From contig NC_060258.1 in NCBI RefSeq assembly GCF_921293095.1, forward strand, positions 1,550,001 to 1,614,000: DNA of 64,000 nucleotides, given 5' to 3'. The DNA comes from Ischnura elegans (Eukaryota; Arthropoda; Insecta; Odonata; Coenagrionidae). Positions 23,857-35,300 of this stretch are shown piece by piece (position 1 is the stretch's first letter; every line of letters begins with the position of its first letter). Position numbers and translations under genes: made by a program. Under the pieces are notes generated by a model. That model did no database searches. It worked only from the letters and a program-made list of their open reading frames with translations, and had not been told where the DNA came from.

Positions 23857-24211
23857 TTGAATTGTTCAAGAACGGTTAAACATAAGTTGGTACCTTCAAA
23901 AGCAATGTAAAGCTGAATATCTGGGCAAATCGCACTTAGCCCATGTGCCATGTAATGTGGAAATATATTGCACATCGGCCATGGAACTCACTTACCCCAA
24001 GCACGGGGAAAGTGTGATCCCTTAAGAAGGCTTTAAGAAATAAATTATAAAATTACCACTTTACAGAGAGAGGAATGTAAATCCAAAACTCTTTTTTGGT
24101 TATCAATGCATACATTTTACAATGAATCTGAGAATTTTAACAAGCCTAGAAAAATTTCCTAAAGTAGTTTAAAGTTGCTGTATGCTATCTAGGGTCAGTC
24201 AGCAGGCTACC

Positions 24212-24292
24212 TTAGCCAGTTTTAATTGGTGATTGTTAAGACATGTTTCCCTGAGCTCTGTGCCTCATGCATGCATTTGTAACCTCAGCACT
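24212..24292 (+). mobile_element. Internal fragment of MITE family A
   Basis: CCTTAGCCAGTTTTAATTGG...TTTCCCTGAGCTCTGTGCCT...TGTAACCTCAG is almost identical to the middle of the copy that begins 15 bp downstream. It lacks both termini, so it is a local partial duplication or a separate truncated insertion. Confidence 0.8.
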
Positions 24293-24306
24293 TACCACAC
24301 CTTAAT

Positions 24307-24967
24307 AGGGTGGTTTCCTATTATTTTTTTATTGCCTAAATCGAAAGATTATTACTCCTGGAGTACATATTTCACGCTTTTAGATTTTTAAATGATGATA
24401 TCTATTTTTCGCGATTAAATGAAAAGTGAAAAATTTCATGCGCTGGAAAACGAGACGCATAAGTAGGAATGATGGGAAAAATTCGTGCGGCGCATCTCAG
24501 GTTCCCCCTCTCGCCTTTGAGGTGACCTTGATCGAGGCTCTGAGTGCTGATAGGACGCAGGATGCTAGCCGGTAGCTGAGTACCTTGCTGAATGGTAGCG
24601 CTTGGCTTAAAAAAGGTTTATTAATACCTTATCAATCGAAGAAAACTTTCCAACCTTAGCCAGTTTTAATAGGTGATTATTAAGATATGTTTCCCTGAGC
24701 TCTGTGCCTCATGCATGCATTGGTAACCTCAGACGATGAATAACTCCTATCCTCTCGTGTAGAAACTAGGTCCCTGTGACGTCACCTGGAATGGAATCGC
24801 CTGGGTGCCAATCTGGACTTTTTCAATAGAGGATAAAATTTGACCCTTGCCATTCGTCTAAACTGGTATTTGAAAAATCAAATAATTTGTGTATTATGAA
24901 TACACTAATGGTGGGTAACGAATCGCAATCAATGCCTTTCGTTTTCTTTGATGAAGGAAACTACCCC
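24307..24967 (+). mobile_element. MITE family A, copy 4 (661 bp)
   Basis: Ends are AGGGTGGTTTCCTATTA and the inverse of GGGGTAGTTTCCTTCATC, with AT on both flanks. Contains GTGACGTCAC at about 24777. It serves as the reference copy because both ends are clear. No coding capacity; superfamily unresolved. Confidence 0.85.
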
Positions 24968-25574
24968 ATCATGTAAAAAATATTATTTACCATAAAATAA
25001 TTTGAATAAAGGTTTTTGTAATCAAGCACATAAAAAATTTATAAACCACTGACATAGATAATTTTAGCAAATAATATTGTTATCAAATCACTCAAATATC
25101 ATACAAATACAAAAAACCAAGTACTATATAATATTTTAACATAACAACCTACAAGTGCACTAAATAGCCATGGTGTGTTAAATCATTTTTCTTAATATGC
25201 TTTAGAAATTTTAATCTTTTTGTTGAAATATTTTATTGGATACTTTTTGAGTAGCTAAATTTACTTTTTAGTACTTGTATACTTATACATTTCTCTCATC
25301 TCTTAATATTTAATACGACGACGATGACGAAACTGGCAAATGAACTTTGAAAACGTCCGCAAATATGATTCTATAAATGGCCTAAACTTCAAGAGTTCAA
25401 ATTTAAATCCAAACAGGAGGTTTTAAGTAAGAGAAAGATATCGAAAACACATACCAAAAAATTATTCGTATCTATTGATATCCTTAATTGGTAGGTCATA
25501 GTTGAATTCCAATAACCCACTAATTTTTTGATAGGATTGGATTTTAAACACATATTTGTACGAAGTCTGCAGTC

Positions 25575-26690
25575 CTCACCACTGAATAACCAAAATCGGA
25601 AACACTACGTGGGAAACTGTACTTATTTCACTATTCCATCGATCATTGGCGAGGTCCTTTAATATCATTTAATATTGCTAATGAACTAATTTAATGCCCC
25701 ATTAACTTTTGTATCCTAAACAAAAACCCTGATAATAAATTTTGTATCCTATGCTTTATAATGAATTTTGCATGTACTAATTTGATGAAGACATATATCT
25801 TAATACCTTGCCCGTCGAGGCTTGGTCAAATACACCATTAAGTTACTTTTTCACGTTATTATCTTAATCTGTTGAACCAACAAATGCAAACATCTTACTA
25901 AAGTTTTCAATCTCGTCGATATGAACGCGAAACTATTAAGGCTTGCCTACACAGTAAACTAACACGAACAAGTTAATATCTACTTACTTGAATGATTTCA
26001 CATTATTTGTAAGTTACACTACAATTCCAATTAAAAATAAGATGCACTCACCCTTAAGTAATTAATACATGAAAAATTTCTTAGTTCTGCGTCCGATTTA
26101 TGACAAACATTTCTGAAGTCATTGAATTCGATGAGCTTTTCCAAGCACAGTGGACATAAAGAGCCAGGCAGGCCATCTCCCACAGCAACCTAAGGAATCA
26201 ATGAAAACATATGCCATAGACTTTGGACCTATCATAGAAAATAAGTTCATACAACGGAATAAAAAAAGAACTAAGGACATAAATAAAATGTAACCCGTCA
26301 CTTACTTTAATTCGACTTTATCATATAAGGCATCCTCGACAGTTATCTCGCTTGAAACAATTGAGGTAAATACATGGTAATAATAATCGTATTTCTTCAT
26401 GCAGAGTCTGCACAGGGTACTCTCGGAATGATTTCATGAAGACTCCGAGAAATCATACTCGTGCTTTCACTGCATTAACTCATTCATTCTTTAAATCAGT
26501 TCATTCCAACAAATCATCCACGTATCACTCAGTGATTTCAAAATTCCTAATACATTAAGATCATTTCCATGACGTACACCAATGCAAAAACATTAGACTT
26601 ATCAAAGAAAAGGGTGTAATAAGCTCACATTTAAATAGGACCTCAAAAAGAAATGACATAGCAGCAGGATAAACAGCAAATATTTTAAAA
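25575..26690 (-). repeat. ZAD-bearing tandem duplication, unit 1
   Basis: Collinear with unit 2 (27015-28337) from GGAAACACTA...TCGATCATTGGCGAGGTCCT through both ZAD exons to GCTCACATTTA and CAGCAAATATTTT. Unit 1 lacks the small transposon present in unit 2, which accounts for most of the difference in length. Confidence 0.85.
26052..26456 (-). pseudogene. Decayed two-exon ZAD domain (distal copy)
   Basis: Exon 1 (about 26456-26316) encodes TLCRLCMKKYDYYYHVF and ITVEDALYD; exon 2 (26189-26052) encodes VAVGDGLPGSLCPLC and EKLIEFNDFR. Exon 2 is the same length as in the plus-strand gene (138 nt), and both GT-AG junctions are preserved around a 126-bp intron. All four ZAD cysteines survive, but the start codon position reads ACG, a TGA lies about seven codons before CRLC, and exon 1 is one base short at its donor, putting exon 2 out of frame. 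A functional product from this copy is unlikely. It lies downstream of a second decayed ZAD in the same orientation and presumably belonged to the transcription unit ending in the minus-strand finger exon. Confidence 0.8.
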
Positions 26691-27216
26691 GAATTTCAAG
26701 CTTATTGACAAGAACCCTACATAAGGACGATTGTCTTTGTGCGCTCCGATCGTCATTTGCCCAAAATTAGTGTATTGCCGATATTTTTTGCAGCTGAATT
26801 ATTCTGTTTTAAAATCAAAGAGTAGGTAAGAGGCAAAAAAATACATCGAGAACATATTCCTCAAAATTCTTCACGTTCATTTATGTGTGTTATGAGTTGG
26901 TCATTGGTAAATTCAAATGTATCACTTTTATGACTGAATGAATTGTAAACACTTAGTTATACCAAAATAAAAAGCGACTTCGGTCGTCACCATTCAGGTA
27001 CCAACTGCATGTTAATTAATGCATCATCAGGATTCGGAAACACTATGAGGGAAATTGGACTTTTTTCACTGCTCCGTCGATCATTGGCGAGGTCCTGTCA
27101 TAACATTCAATATTGTTAACGAACGAATGTAATGATACATTAAGTTTTGATCTCTAATAAGAAGTGCTTTTCAGTTATTTTTTCATGTAATAAATTGATG
27201 AAGTCACTAAGCATTA

Positions 27217-27450
27217 AGGCCTGTTTACAAGATGCATTAACAGGTATGAGTTAATGTACGTTTTCATGAATGATTTTTGTGGACCAGAACGGTAAATGTA
27301 CGAATGCATGAACCAAATTAGAACAAGTTCTCTTTTCTGTGCATGCATTCGCACAAGTTGGGTGGTTACACGGTGTATTTTGGCGTTCATTCTCGTGTTC
27401 ATACATTTAAACATTAACCCGTACGTGTTAATGTGCCGTGCAAACAAATG
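27217..27450. mobile_element. Harbinger-like MITE (TTA target), copy in ZAD duplication unit 2
   Basis: Begins AGGCCTGTTTACAAGATGC after TTA. The right end carries an inverse, diverged version (CATTAACAC.TACGGGTTAATGT against CATTAACAGGTATGAGTTAATGT). It shares the internal CGAATGCATGAAC.AAATTAGAAC word with 54952-55183. The right boundary is approximate. Confidence 0.65.
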
Positions 27451-27701
27451 CATTGCCCGTCGTATACTTCGTTATCGTATACACAATTAATTACATTTCC
27501 AAGTTATTGCTATAATCTGTTGAAACCACAAGTACAAACATTTATTAAAAATTTCATTCCAGTCTATATGAACTTTAAACTATTAAGGCCGGGCTACACG
27601 TTAAGTTAACACGAACAAGTTAATATCTGGTTACGTGAATGAGTTCACGTTATTTGAAAGTTATACGAGGCTTCCAATGAAAAAAAATAAGATGCACTCA
27701 C

Positions 27702-28110
27702 CCTGAGGTACTTTCTACACGAAAAATTTCTCAGTTCTCCGACCGATTTCTGACAAATATTTATGAAATCATTGAATTCGATGAGCCTTTTCAAGCACAG
27801 TGGGCTGGCAGGCAGGTCATCTCCAACAACAACCTACGAAAGGAATGAAACATATGCAAGAGATCAGACTTGCTGTGGAAAACATGCCCATAAAACGGAA
27901 TAAAACAATAACTAAGGAGATCAGTAAAATGTAAACCCTCACTTACTTGTAAGTCAACAAAATCGCCTACGGCACCATTTACAGTTATCTGGCTTCCTGC
28001 AATTGAAAAGAATATGTTGTAACAATAATCATTTTTCTTCATGCAAAGTCTGCACGGAGTACCCTCAGAATTCCTTTCTGAAGACTCAAATTCCCAGTGA
28101 TAATACTCAT
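27702..28110 (-). pseudogene. Decayed two-exon ZAD domain (proximal copy)
   Basis: Exon 1 (28110-27947) encodes TPCRLCMKKNDYCYNIFF and ends DFVDLQ before GTAAGT; exon 2 (27833-27702) encodes VVVGDDLPASPLC and KRLIEFNDF. The ATG at 28110 aligns with that of the plus-strand gene (ATGAGT), but exon 1 is four bases shorter between the ATG and CRLC, so the ATG frame does not reach the domain. Exon 2 has lost six bases covering the third ZAD cysteine (PLC where the others have CPLC). With a zinc ligand missing and the start disconnected, this copy is almost certainly non-functional. It faces the intact gene head to head, start codons about 1.06 kb apart. Confidence 0.8.
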
Positions 28111-29169
28111 GTTTTCACAGCAATAACTCATTCTATCTGTAAAACCAGTTCACTCCTCAAACAAACCATCCACACAGCACTCAGTTATTTGCAAATTTCT
28201 AATACATTACGTTCATTTCTATGACTTACGCCAGCGCAAAAACTTCAGAATAATCAAGGAAAAGTGCATAAAAAGCTCACATTTACATTGGACCTAAAAA
28301 ATAAATCGCTTTTCGACAGAAAAGACAGCAAATATTTTACACGTACACCATGCTCATTGACTTCCTAACTCTGACCATGGTAGCAAGATTTAGTTTACCT
28401 ACCGGACTTCATTTGCATTTTACACCGCTACAGGATTGCACATGCAACAGGCCTAAAATCGAAAAAAGAAATATTTCCCACAATAAGTGATATATTATGC
28501 TACTCAATTACATTGTTTGAAAAAAAAAATATTTTTAACCTTTTTTAATTCTACATTTAAGAATTTTGAACTCTTTCTCATATTTAAAGGCTGTAGATGT
28601 ACTGTGACCTGTGGACGCCGAAGTTGGGCTTAAACTTCGTTTCTTGCCAAGTCATTGATTAACTTTTAACCTAACATTTTTACACTACAATCAATCGAAA
28701 ATTTGACGAATTTATAATGAAATGGTCCTTTATTTTTTGAAATAGAAATAAATTACTCTTCAAACACGAATGTTTGGCCTGCTCCATAGGTGCGCTCTTG
28801 GCGGATAAAATGGTAACTAGAAAACATCGGTTCTATACAGAGGTTGATTGTATAGTCATATAATAACAAGTTAACATTGTGGATTAATCTTGTCGTGGAT
28901 GTTTGTCCGAAGAATTTACAGTCGTGTGATAAATTGTTGAAAATTTTCTCAATCCATGCTATTGAGTCGTGATATATCTTTCCATCGATTGATCATGTGT
29001 TGGCTCTTGTGTTCCTTTCGTTGAGCTTTCTAATGTATTTCATTTTCACTCATCATCTTAGTGAATGTAGTTTCCTTGTTAGATTATGTGATCTATGTCA
29101 ATGCTGAGTAGATAATTTCTTTGACGATAAACCTGATTGAAAGAGCGAATGAGATTTTGAATCGACAAC
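28111..29169. promoter_or_regulatory. Shared intergenic region between divergent ZAD units
   Basis: This 1.06-kb gap separates the start of the proximal minus-strand ZAD remnant from the ATG of the plus-strand gene. Sequence just before each ATG is alike (GAATGAG...ACATGAG on both strands), and AATGTATT...TGAGTG/TAGTG words recur further upstream on both sides. The inverted duplication therefore included promoter/5' UTR sequence. No TATA box can be assigned. Confidence 0.5.
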
Positions 29170-29337
29170 ATGAGTCGCACCATCGGGATTTTCACTGAAT
29201 CTTCAGATGGGAATCCAGAAATAGACCTTTGCAGACTTTGTAGGGAGAAGCATAATTGTTATTACAGCATATTCACTTCGAATGTAGCATGCAAAATAAC
29301 TGTGAAGGATGCCCTACACGATTTAGTTGGTTTACAA
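29170..29337 (+). CDS. Exon 1: start codon and first half of ZAD
   Basis: 56 codons from the ATG of MSRTIGIF to GLQ, then GTAAGT. Contains CRLC at residues 21-24. The ATG is supported by conservation of ATGAGT and the preceding ACA in the proximal minus-strand remnant. Intron 1 is 108 bp. Confidence 0.85.
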
Positions 29338-32300
29338 GTAAGTAGCACATTAAATTTTATCGATTTTCTTTACAATGGTGCTTACTCCATTTTATGTTTT
29401 AATCCCAAACTCTATTGATGTGTAACTTGTTTATTAACATCTCAGGTTGCTGTGGGAGATGGACTGCCCACTACCATGTGTCCACTGTGTTTGAAGAAAC
29501 TTACGGAATTCAGTGTTTTCAAAAAGATTTGCTTAGAATCAAACACCATTCTGAGAAAAAGTTTGCCGACAAGTTGCTTCAAGGTGAGTACTTATCGTAA
29601 TTTCTTATTTGAAGACTGGTGTAGTTTAAGTATTACAGAGTTAAAGGTGAAACTCTTTGGTTTACGTCGACAGCAGTAGGAATCAACAAAGATGCATTTT
29701 GCGAAACGGTTTACGGAAAAGTGTAACAAGTCCAATTTCTCGTAAATGGTTTTTCCCTACCCGTCAATCCTAGGCAAGGTCCTATTAATGTTGCAGTTGG
29801 TGTTACAGTTGCGACGATTGAAGACATTTTGTCTTCTGGTAAAATTAAGTGTGTGCTAAACTACTAGGAAAGTAAAGCATTCAAATTCAATATTTATCAA
29901 CTCAAAAAGGCAATCTACCCACTGTGCTATACCACGCTACCTTATTAAGTATATGATTAGGTAATCGGAGCATGTTAAAGTGAACAAAAAATCCCTGACG
30001 AATTGCTGCTAAAGATTGAAGTGTCAGAGACCCATAAATTGGTTTGTCAATGCGTTGTCAAATAAAGTCACATGTGCACGTAAACATATTATCTTTCTTT
30101 AGCTCCGAGTCTCTTCCTTACCTTTAACTATGACCTCATGAGGCTATGGTTATGTATAACTAAAAATATCTTTGCGAAGTTTCTGAAATTGATTGTTTAT
30201 TTTCAAGTCATCTTGTATGAATAGATGGTGGTTACAATGAAGGCAAGATTGGCAAAGTATTAGAAATTTATTTAAGTGTGGAAAAATTAACACAGAAAAC
30301 ATTTTCGTCAAAAATGTAAAATTAGAAAGCAAATTAGGAATTTGGATGTGGTATATCTTTTCTGTATTTGTTAAGTTTATTTTTATTTAGTTTACTATTT
30401 TCCAATATTGGAATATAATTTTTATATTTGCATCAACTTTGATTATTTAAATCACAGCATATTTTGCTAGAACCATTTCTGTTAGTGCCCTTTTTAAAAT
30501 TATTTGCATTTGTACTTATAAAAACATAATTGCTGTGTGATTGGTTTCGCATGTTTTAAGAATAATAATAACAGGGTAATTTAAAAAACCATTTCATGAA
30601 ATAGTTTTGGAAGAGAAGATGATTTTGAGGTCTGTTTTCTTTCTGCATAAATATCACACCCTGTATTCTCTTCCAGAATTTATATTTGAGTATTAACAAG
30701 AGGTAAGAGAACATAACAAATACATTGAAAACATGCTCCACTTGTTTTTTTCCATGATTCTACTGTTGAGAAAAGAATAAATAGTTATTTTGGCCTTTTA
30801 ACAGCTACTACTACAAAAATGATAGTTGCATAAGCAAATTGAGTGCAAGAATAAGAAACTTGATTAACTGCAAAAAAAATTAATCTTCAGTCTCTCATTT
30901 GATTTCTCATGATTTGAAAAAGTGGAAAAATGATACATCTGAATAATCTCCATTCTCTGTCGTGTATTTTGCTGTGAAGGGGCAGCTTCCATGGTCCCCA
31001 AGATATTTATAAAGGACCCTGTGAGAACTTGGAATGTCAGGGATCTTCCTGTTAATTTTTTTTTCAGGTTGCGCTGTAGCTTTTCCGTATTTGATAAACA
31101 GGCATGCAGAGACCAAGCTATTTTTATATAATAGCAGAGGCAATACGTGTAACATTCTTCTCCGTAATGCTTTGAGTATCCCATGTTTGTGTTTTAAAGA
31201 GATAAAGGTTTATCCCTGTTACTTTTTCCTCAGAGTTTTGAAGGAGGAGGGTCAGATGATGAGTCGGAGCCTTGTGTGGAGACTAAGGACTTTATTCAAG
31301 ATGTCATTGAAAACACTTCAGAGTTCGCATGCTCAGCCCAAGTGACTGAAGTGTACATTCCTGTGCCAGACTGCTTATTGCCCAGGGACGATAAGTTGGT
31401 AAGTTATAATCTCACTCAAAGTGAAAACTGAGTCTAATCACCTTCAGTTTTACAAATTTCTCGGTTGTATGAGGAATGGGGGTGTGTCTGTTATAACTTT
31501 AAGTATTTTGTGGGAAGTCACTGGCGTAATGCAATCTTCAGATGTTCTTTCTAGTAGTGACACATGAGGTAGGAAGTGGAACCATGCAAATGTTTTTTCA
31601 TGCGAGTCAATAGCAGTTGTACAGCATTGATAATCTGTTGACAGAAATGTCTCTTACCCCATGGAGTGTAATTTTAGATAACATTGTCAAATCTCTGTTC
31701 AAGCCATTAGTGGTGGCTCTAACAAGGCTGTCTCTTGATTGCCCTCTATTTGTTCAAGCCATCATCCTCCATTATTTCAACTGAGGAACCATCATAAACT
31801 ATTGAGAATCCATTTTATAAGCCTAGGTGAAGAAATGATAAAGACAATTCAATGTACAGTGGAACCTCGATGTATCGTTCCCACTGTTGTGCCCTTACTG
31901 TAAGTGGCCAATACTCTCATTCTAACCATGTGATGTTGGTGGCATAGCGCTCCCCTCCCTATTTGGACATTGATGTTCTAGAGTTTTTTCTGTGAGTCGC
32001 AAGAATCTCATGAGTATTTTGGCCAGCTGGAGTGGTCTCAATTAAAAGAGGCCTTTTCATTATCAAACGAGGTTATTATTGTTTTGCGTTTATTGAGTGA
32101 CGCCCATTATTCTCTTCTAGTTTCATGTGAAAGATGAGAGTGAAGACCCTCTGAGTGAAGGGAACTCTCCTGTTCTTGACACGTCACATCCAGCTGGAAT
32201 CTCAAGTGATGCCTCAGATGCATTGGCCACTGATGACCTGGTGAGTGTACTTTTGCCAAGTGTAATTTAACTTTTCTATGACACAGTGTCATTCCTTCAT

Positions 32301-35300
32301 GCATCATTAATTTATGCCTCTCAGCAGAAACGTATTGCATGTTGCCTTGCCTGTTCAGTCATGAACAACAACAGAAAAGCTTTCATGTTTGAATCATTTT
32401 AATTAAATTTAATGAACTCATTTGGTGTATTTTGCCAAACTGGTTGCTCAACTTTGCTCACTGAGCAAGTAAGCTATCTGTCATCTCGGCACTAAGCAGT
32501 CATTTGTTATGTGATCATACAAACACAGTTTCACTTCAGTTTACCATGGAGCGTAAGGGGGGATAGTAGGAATTGAGAGTTAAACTGAGAACTATTGACT
32601 TAGGTACAGTGAAACAGATTGACCGTGACATCATGATGTAGCTACTAGCGAGATTCAACTACATAACTCGCATTCCTTATGAGAGATTGATGTTCAGGGG
32701 AATGAAATTGTTGCATATTTGGATTTTATGATGAATGTGAAGAGTAATTCACTGTGGGGACGAGGGACATGTTAGACCTTCTTTATCATTTTCGAATTGA
32801 GTGTTGGACATCGGCAATGCAGGTTGATAGCCAAAAGATATCAATTTTTAGTGATGTTAACACTTTCAATGCTGACCATGTAAAACTCAAAATCATCATC
32901 CTGTGCAGCTTATGTTTTTCCCCCTCCTGTCAACTGCACAGCGGGATAGACCTGTGATGCAGGTTGCACAAGGTCGGCTTTTTCCCCGTGCAATGGTTTT
33001 CTTCATTTTTTCCGCACGATGTGTCCAAAAAAGTACAAGGAAAATGTATTTGTAATGTTGTAATTGTATTGCCATTGGTATTTTGCCACTGCCATAGAAA
33101 TTTTGTGGTTCAGATGGATGTACACCCATGCCTCCTATAGCACAATTTTGATGTAGTGCAAGTTCGTTCCTTGGGGAAACATCGAAATGCAGTGTAGCCT
33201 AATCAAAAAACTTTATCACTCTCATGATAACACATGAACTTGCGCTCATTACACATAAAAGTGCTATCATTTTACGCATTTTAATGTTATTGCTTGCCTC
33301 AAATCTTCTTTGTTTAAATATTAATTGAAATCCATTGCTGTGCAATGGGTAAAAGCATTACTTGTCATTGGGTCTAGATAGTCGGCCTACCGAAGTAATT
33401 TATCTCCTCGCCTTAACAGAATGACAATAGTTAATTTAGGTCATTAATTATGCATGAGCTAGTGCAAATGAGTTGTTTTTAAGCAATACGGTATGAGATG
33501 TAATTTTTGCCATCATAGATTATCAGGCGATTTACTTCCAGGTAGAGGATCTATGCTAAAGCCTTCGTGGTCATCGGTATTCACGCGGGAGAAATGGAGT
33601 AGTGGCCGAGTTGTGTATGAATAGTATCAGCACATAAAGGGTGTGCTTTAGTTTCAAACACATTGGCATCATTCCCTCCCAGCAGTGGTAGGCCCTTTGT
33701 GTCACAGGAATACAATGCAGTAGTAGGTGGTTTTGATAGAGCCATACAGAGGGAAAACCAAGAGAACAATGGCCAAAAATAAGAATGGGTGTAGAAAAAT
33801 CAATAAGTTATCAAGAAAAACCATTAACCTTGAAGAGAAAATGAAAGAGGTCCGTTGCTTTGAAAATAGAGGTCATCAAAGCAATATTGCATGGAAGTTT
33901 AAAATCACGATTATCTCTTTACTGTTGTGCAGCTCTAAATTTTGAAGCAACCATTTATAAATATGTTCCGTACTTAGCATCTGATGCATTGTTTCCTTAC
34001 CTCTGTATTTGTATTCTCAGCTGTGAGTAGATCATTCTGTTTTGTAGAATGCTCCCTGTGCCTTCACTATTCCAATGTCTATTTCTTTCTTGCTTCATCC
34101 ATCACTGGTTGCTAGACTTTCTGTGGCTTTTCAATGAACTGGTTACTCTGCTTTGTGTAGCTTAGCATATAAGTCTGTCTGTAAGGTTATGAAACATGAA
34201 AATCGCATATTATTGAAGCCATGGTAAGTAGTTGATTCATACTTTAAAGTGGTGACGTTATCATTTGCTTTTTATATTTTATCATGGATATATTCCTTTT
34301 CCACCTGAAACAACTTCACACGTTTAAAAGCACTGTCTTATACCTTTTGAGCAAATAAGTTGTAAATGGTTCAGTTATTTCCGGGAAAACTAATTATGTT
34401 CTACTTAAATTGTATTGCAAATTTTTATTTAGTTCAAGGATGTAAAGATACCTCAAGAAAACACCGCTTATAAGGAGGGATAGGAATTTTTTGTTGGTTT
34501 GAGAGGGAGAAAAGCACTACTTTGAAATTGGAAATTCGGTTCTTTCAAGTAGACATTTTGGTGTTTTCTCAAAAAATTACAAGTTCCAATGTATACTTAT
34601 ATAAGTTTTTATTTCAAACCTAGAAAAGGGTCAGTACCACAGTTTAACCAAATATATCTCGGTTACGAGACACTTCCCTTATAGCTGTGTTATGACTGCA
34701 GACAATCACCTCAGTGGCGGAACCGGGAAAGCTGATCTAAGTTGAAAAGTAAGCTATAATACCTGTCGGTAGTGAAATGGGGAATGTGACATGTATAAAA
34801 ATTGCATGCTGTTTAGTGTGGTTAGTAAGCATTAATTGTTTCTTGTATGTAAATTTCAATCTAAATTACTTCTTTTACAAATTCCACTGGATCTAGAACA
34901 ACATAAGTAACATTGTAGAGTCAAATCAAGCCACCAGGATAACTGAGAGTCAATGCCACTCAACATTTGGCATACTTACACTACATGATCTACTAGAATT
35001 TGTTTGTTTCAACATTCAAAGTATACTTCAATAAAAAGTTCTAGTTTCTCTTGAGCTAAACGATGACGCCTATCACTCAACACTCTTGTGTATGTAGAAA
35101 AGAACCGTTCACAGTCGACATTTACTCAAGAAATCCAAATCGATTTCAACACAGCTTCACTAAATGTTGGAAATGTTAGTGACATCCCTAGAAATACTGC
35201 TGTAACATCTACCTTTAGCTTTCCAGTTACAGGATTCGTCACAAAAGATTTCAGTTCTTTGTAGCATCACATCACATCAATATCTTCCAGTTTGGAGCAC

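Larger units (their letters stand above)
27015..28337 (-). repeat. ZAD-bearing tandem duplication, unit 2
   Basis: Partner of 25575-26690. It contains a roughly 235-bp TTA-flanked element (27217-27450) absent from unit 1, so unit 1 is an empty-site control for that insertion. Confidence 0.85.

Noticed and set aside
31857-31885. CAGTGGAACCTCGATG after TA, like a pogo/Tigger end
   Set aside because: No inverse partner could be found nearby, so an element cannot be supported.
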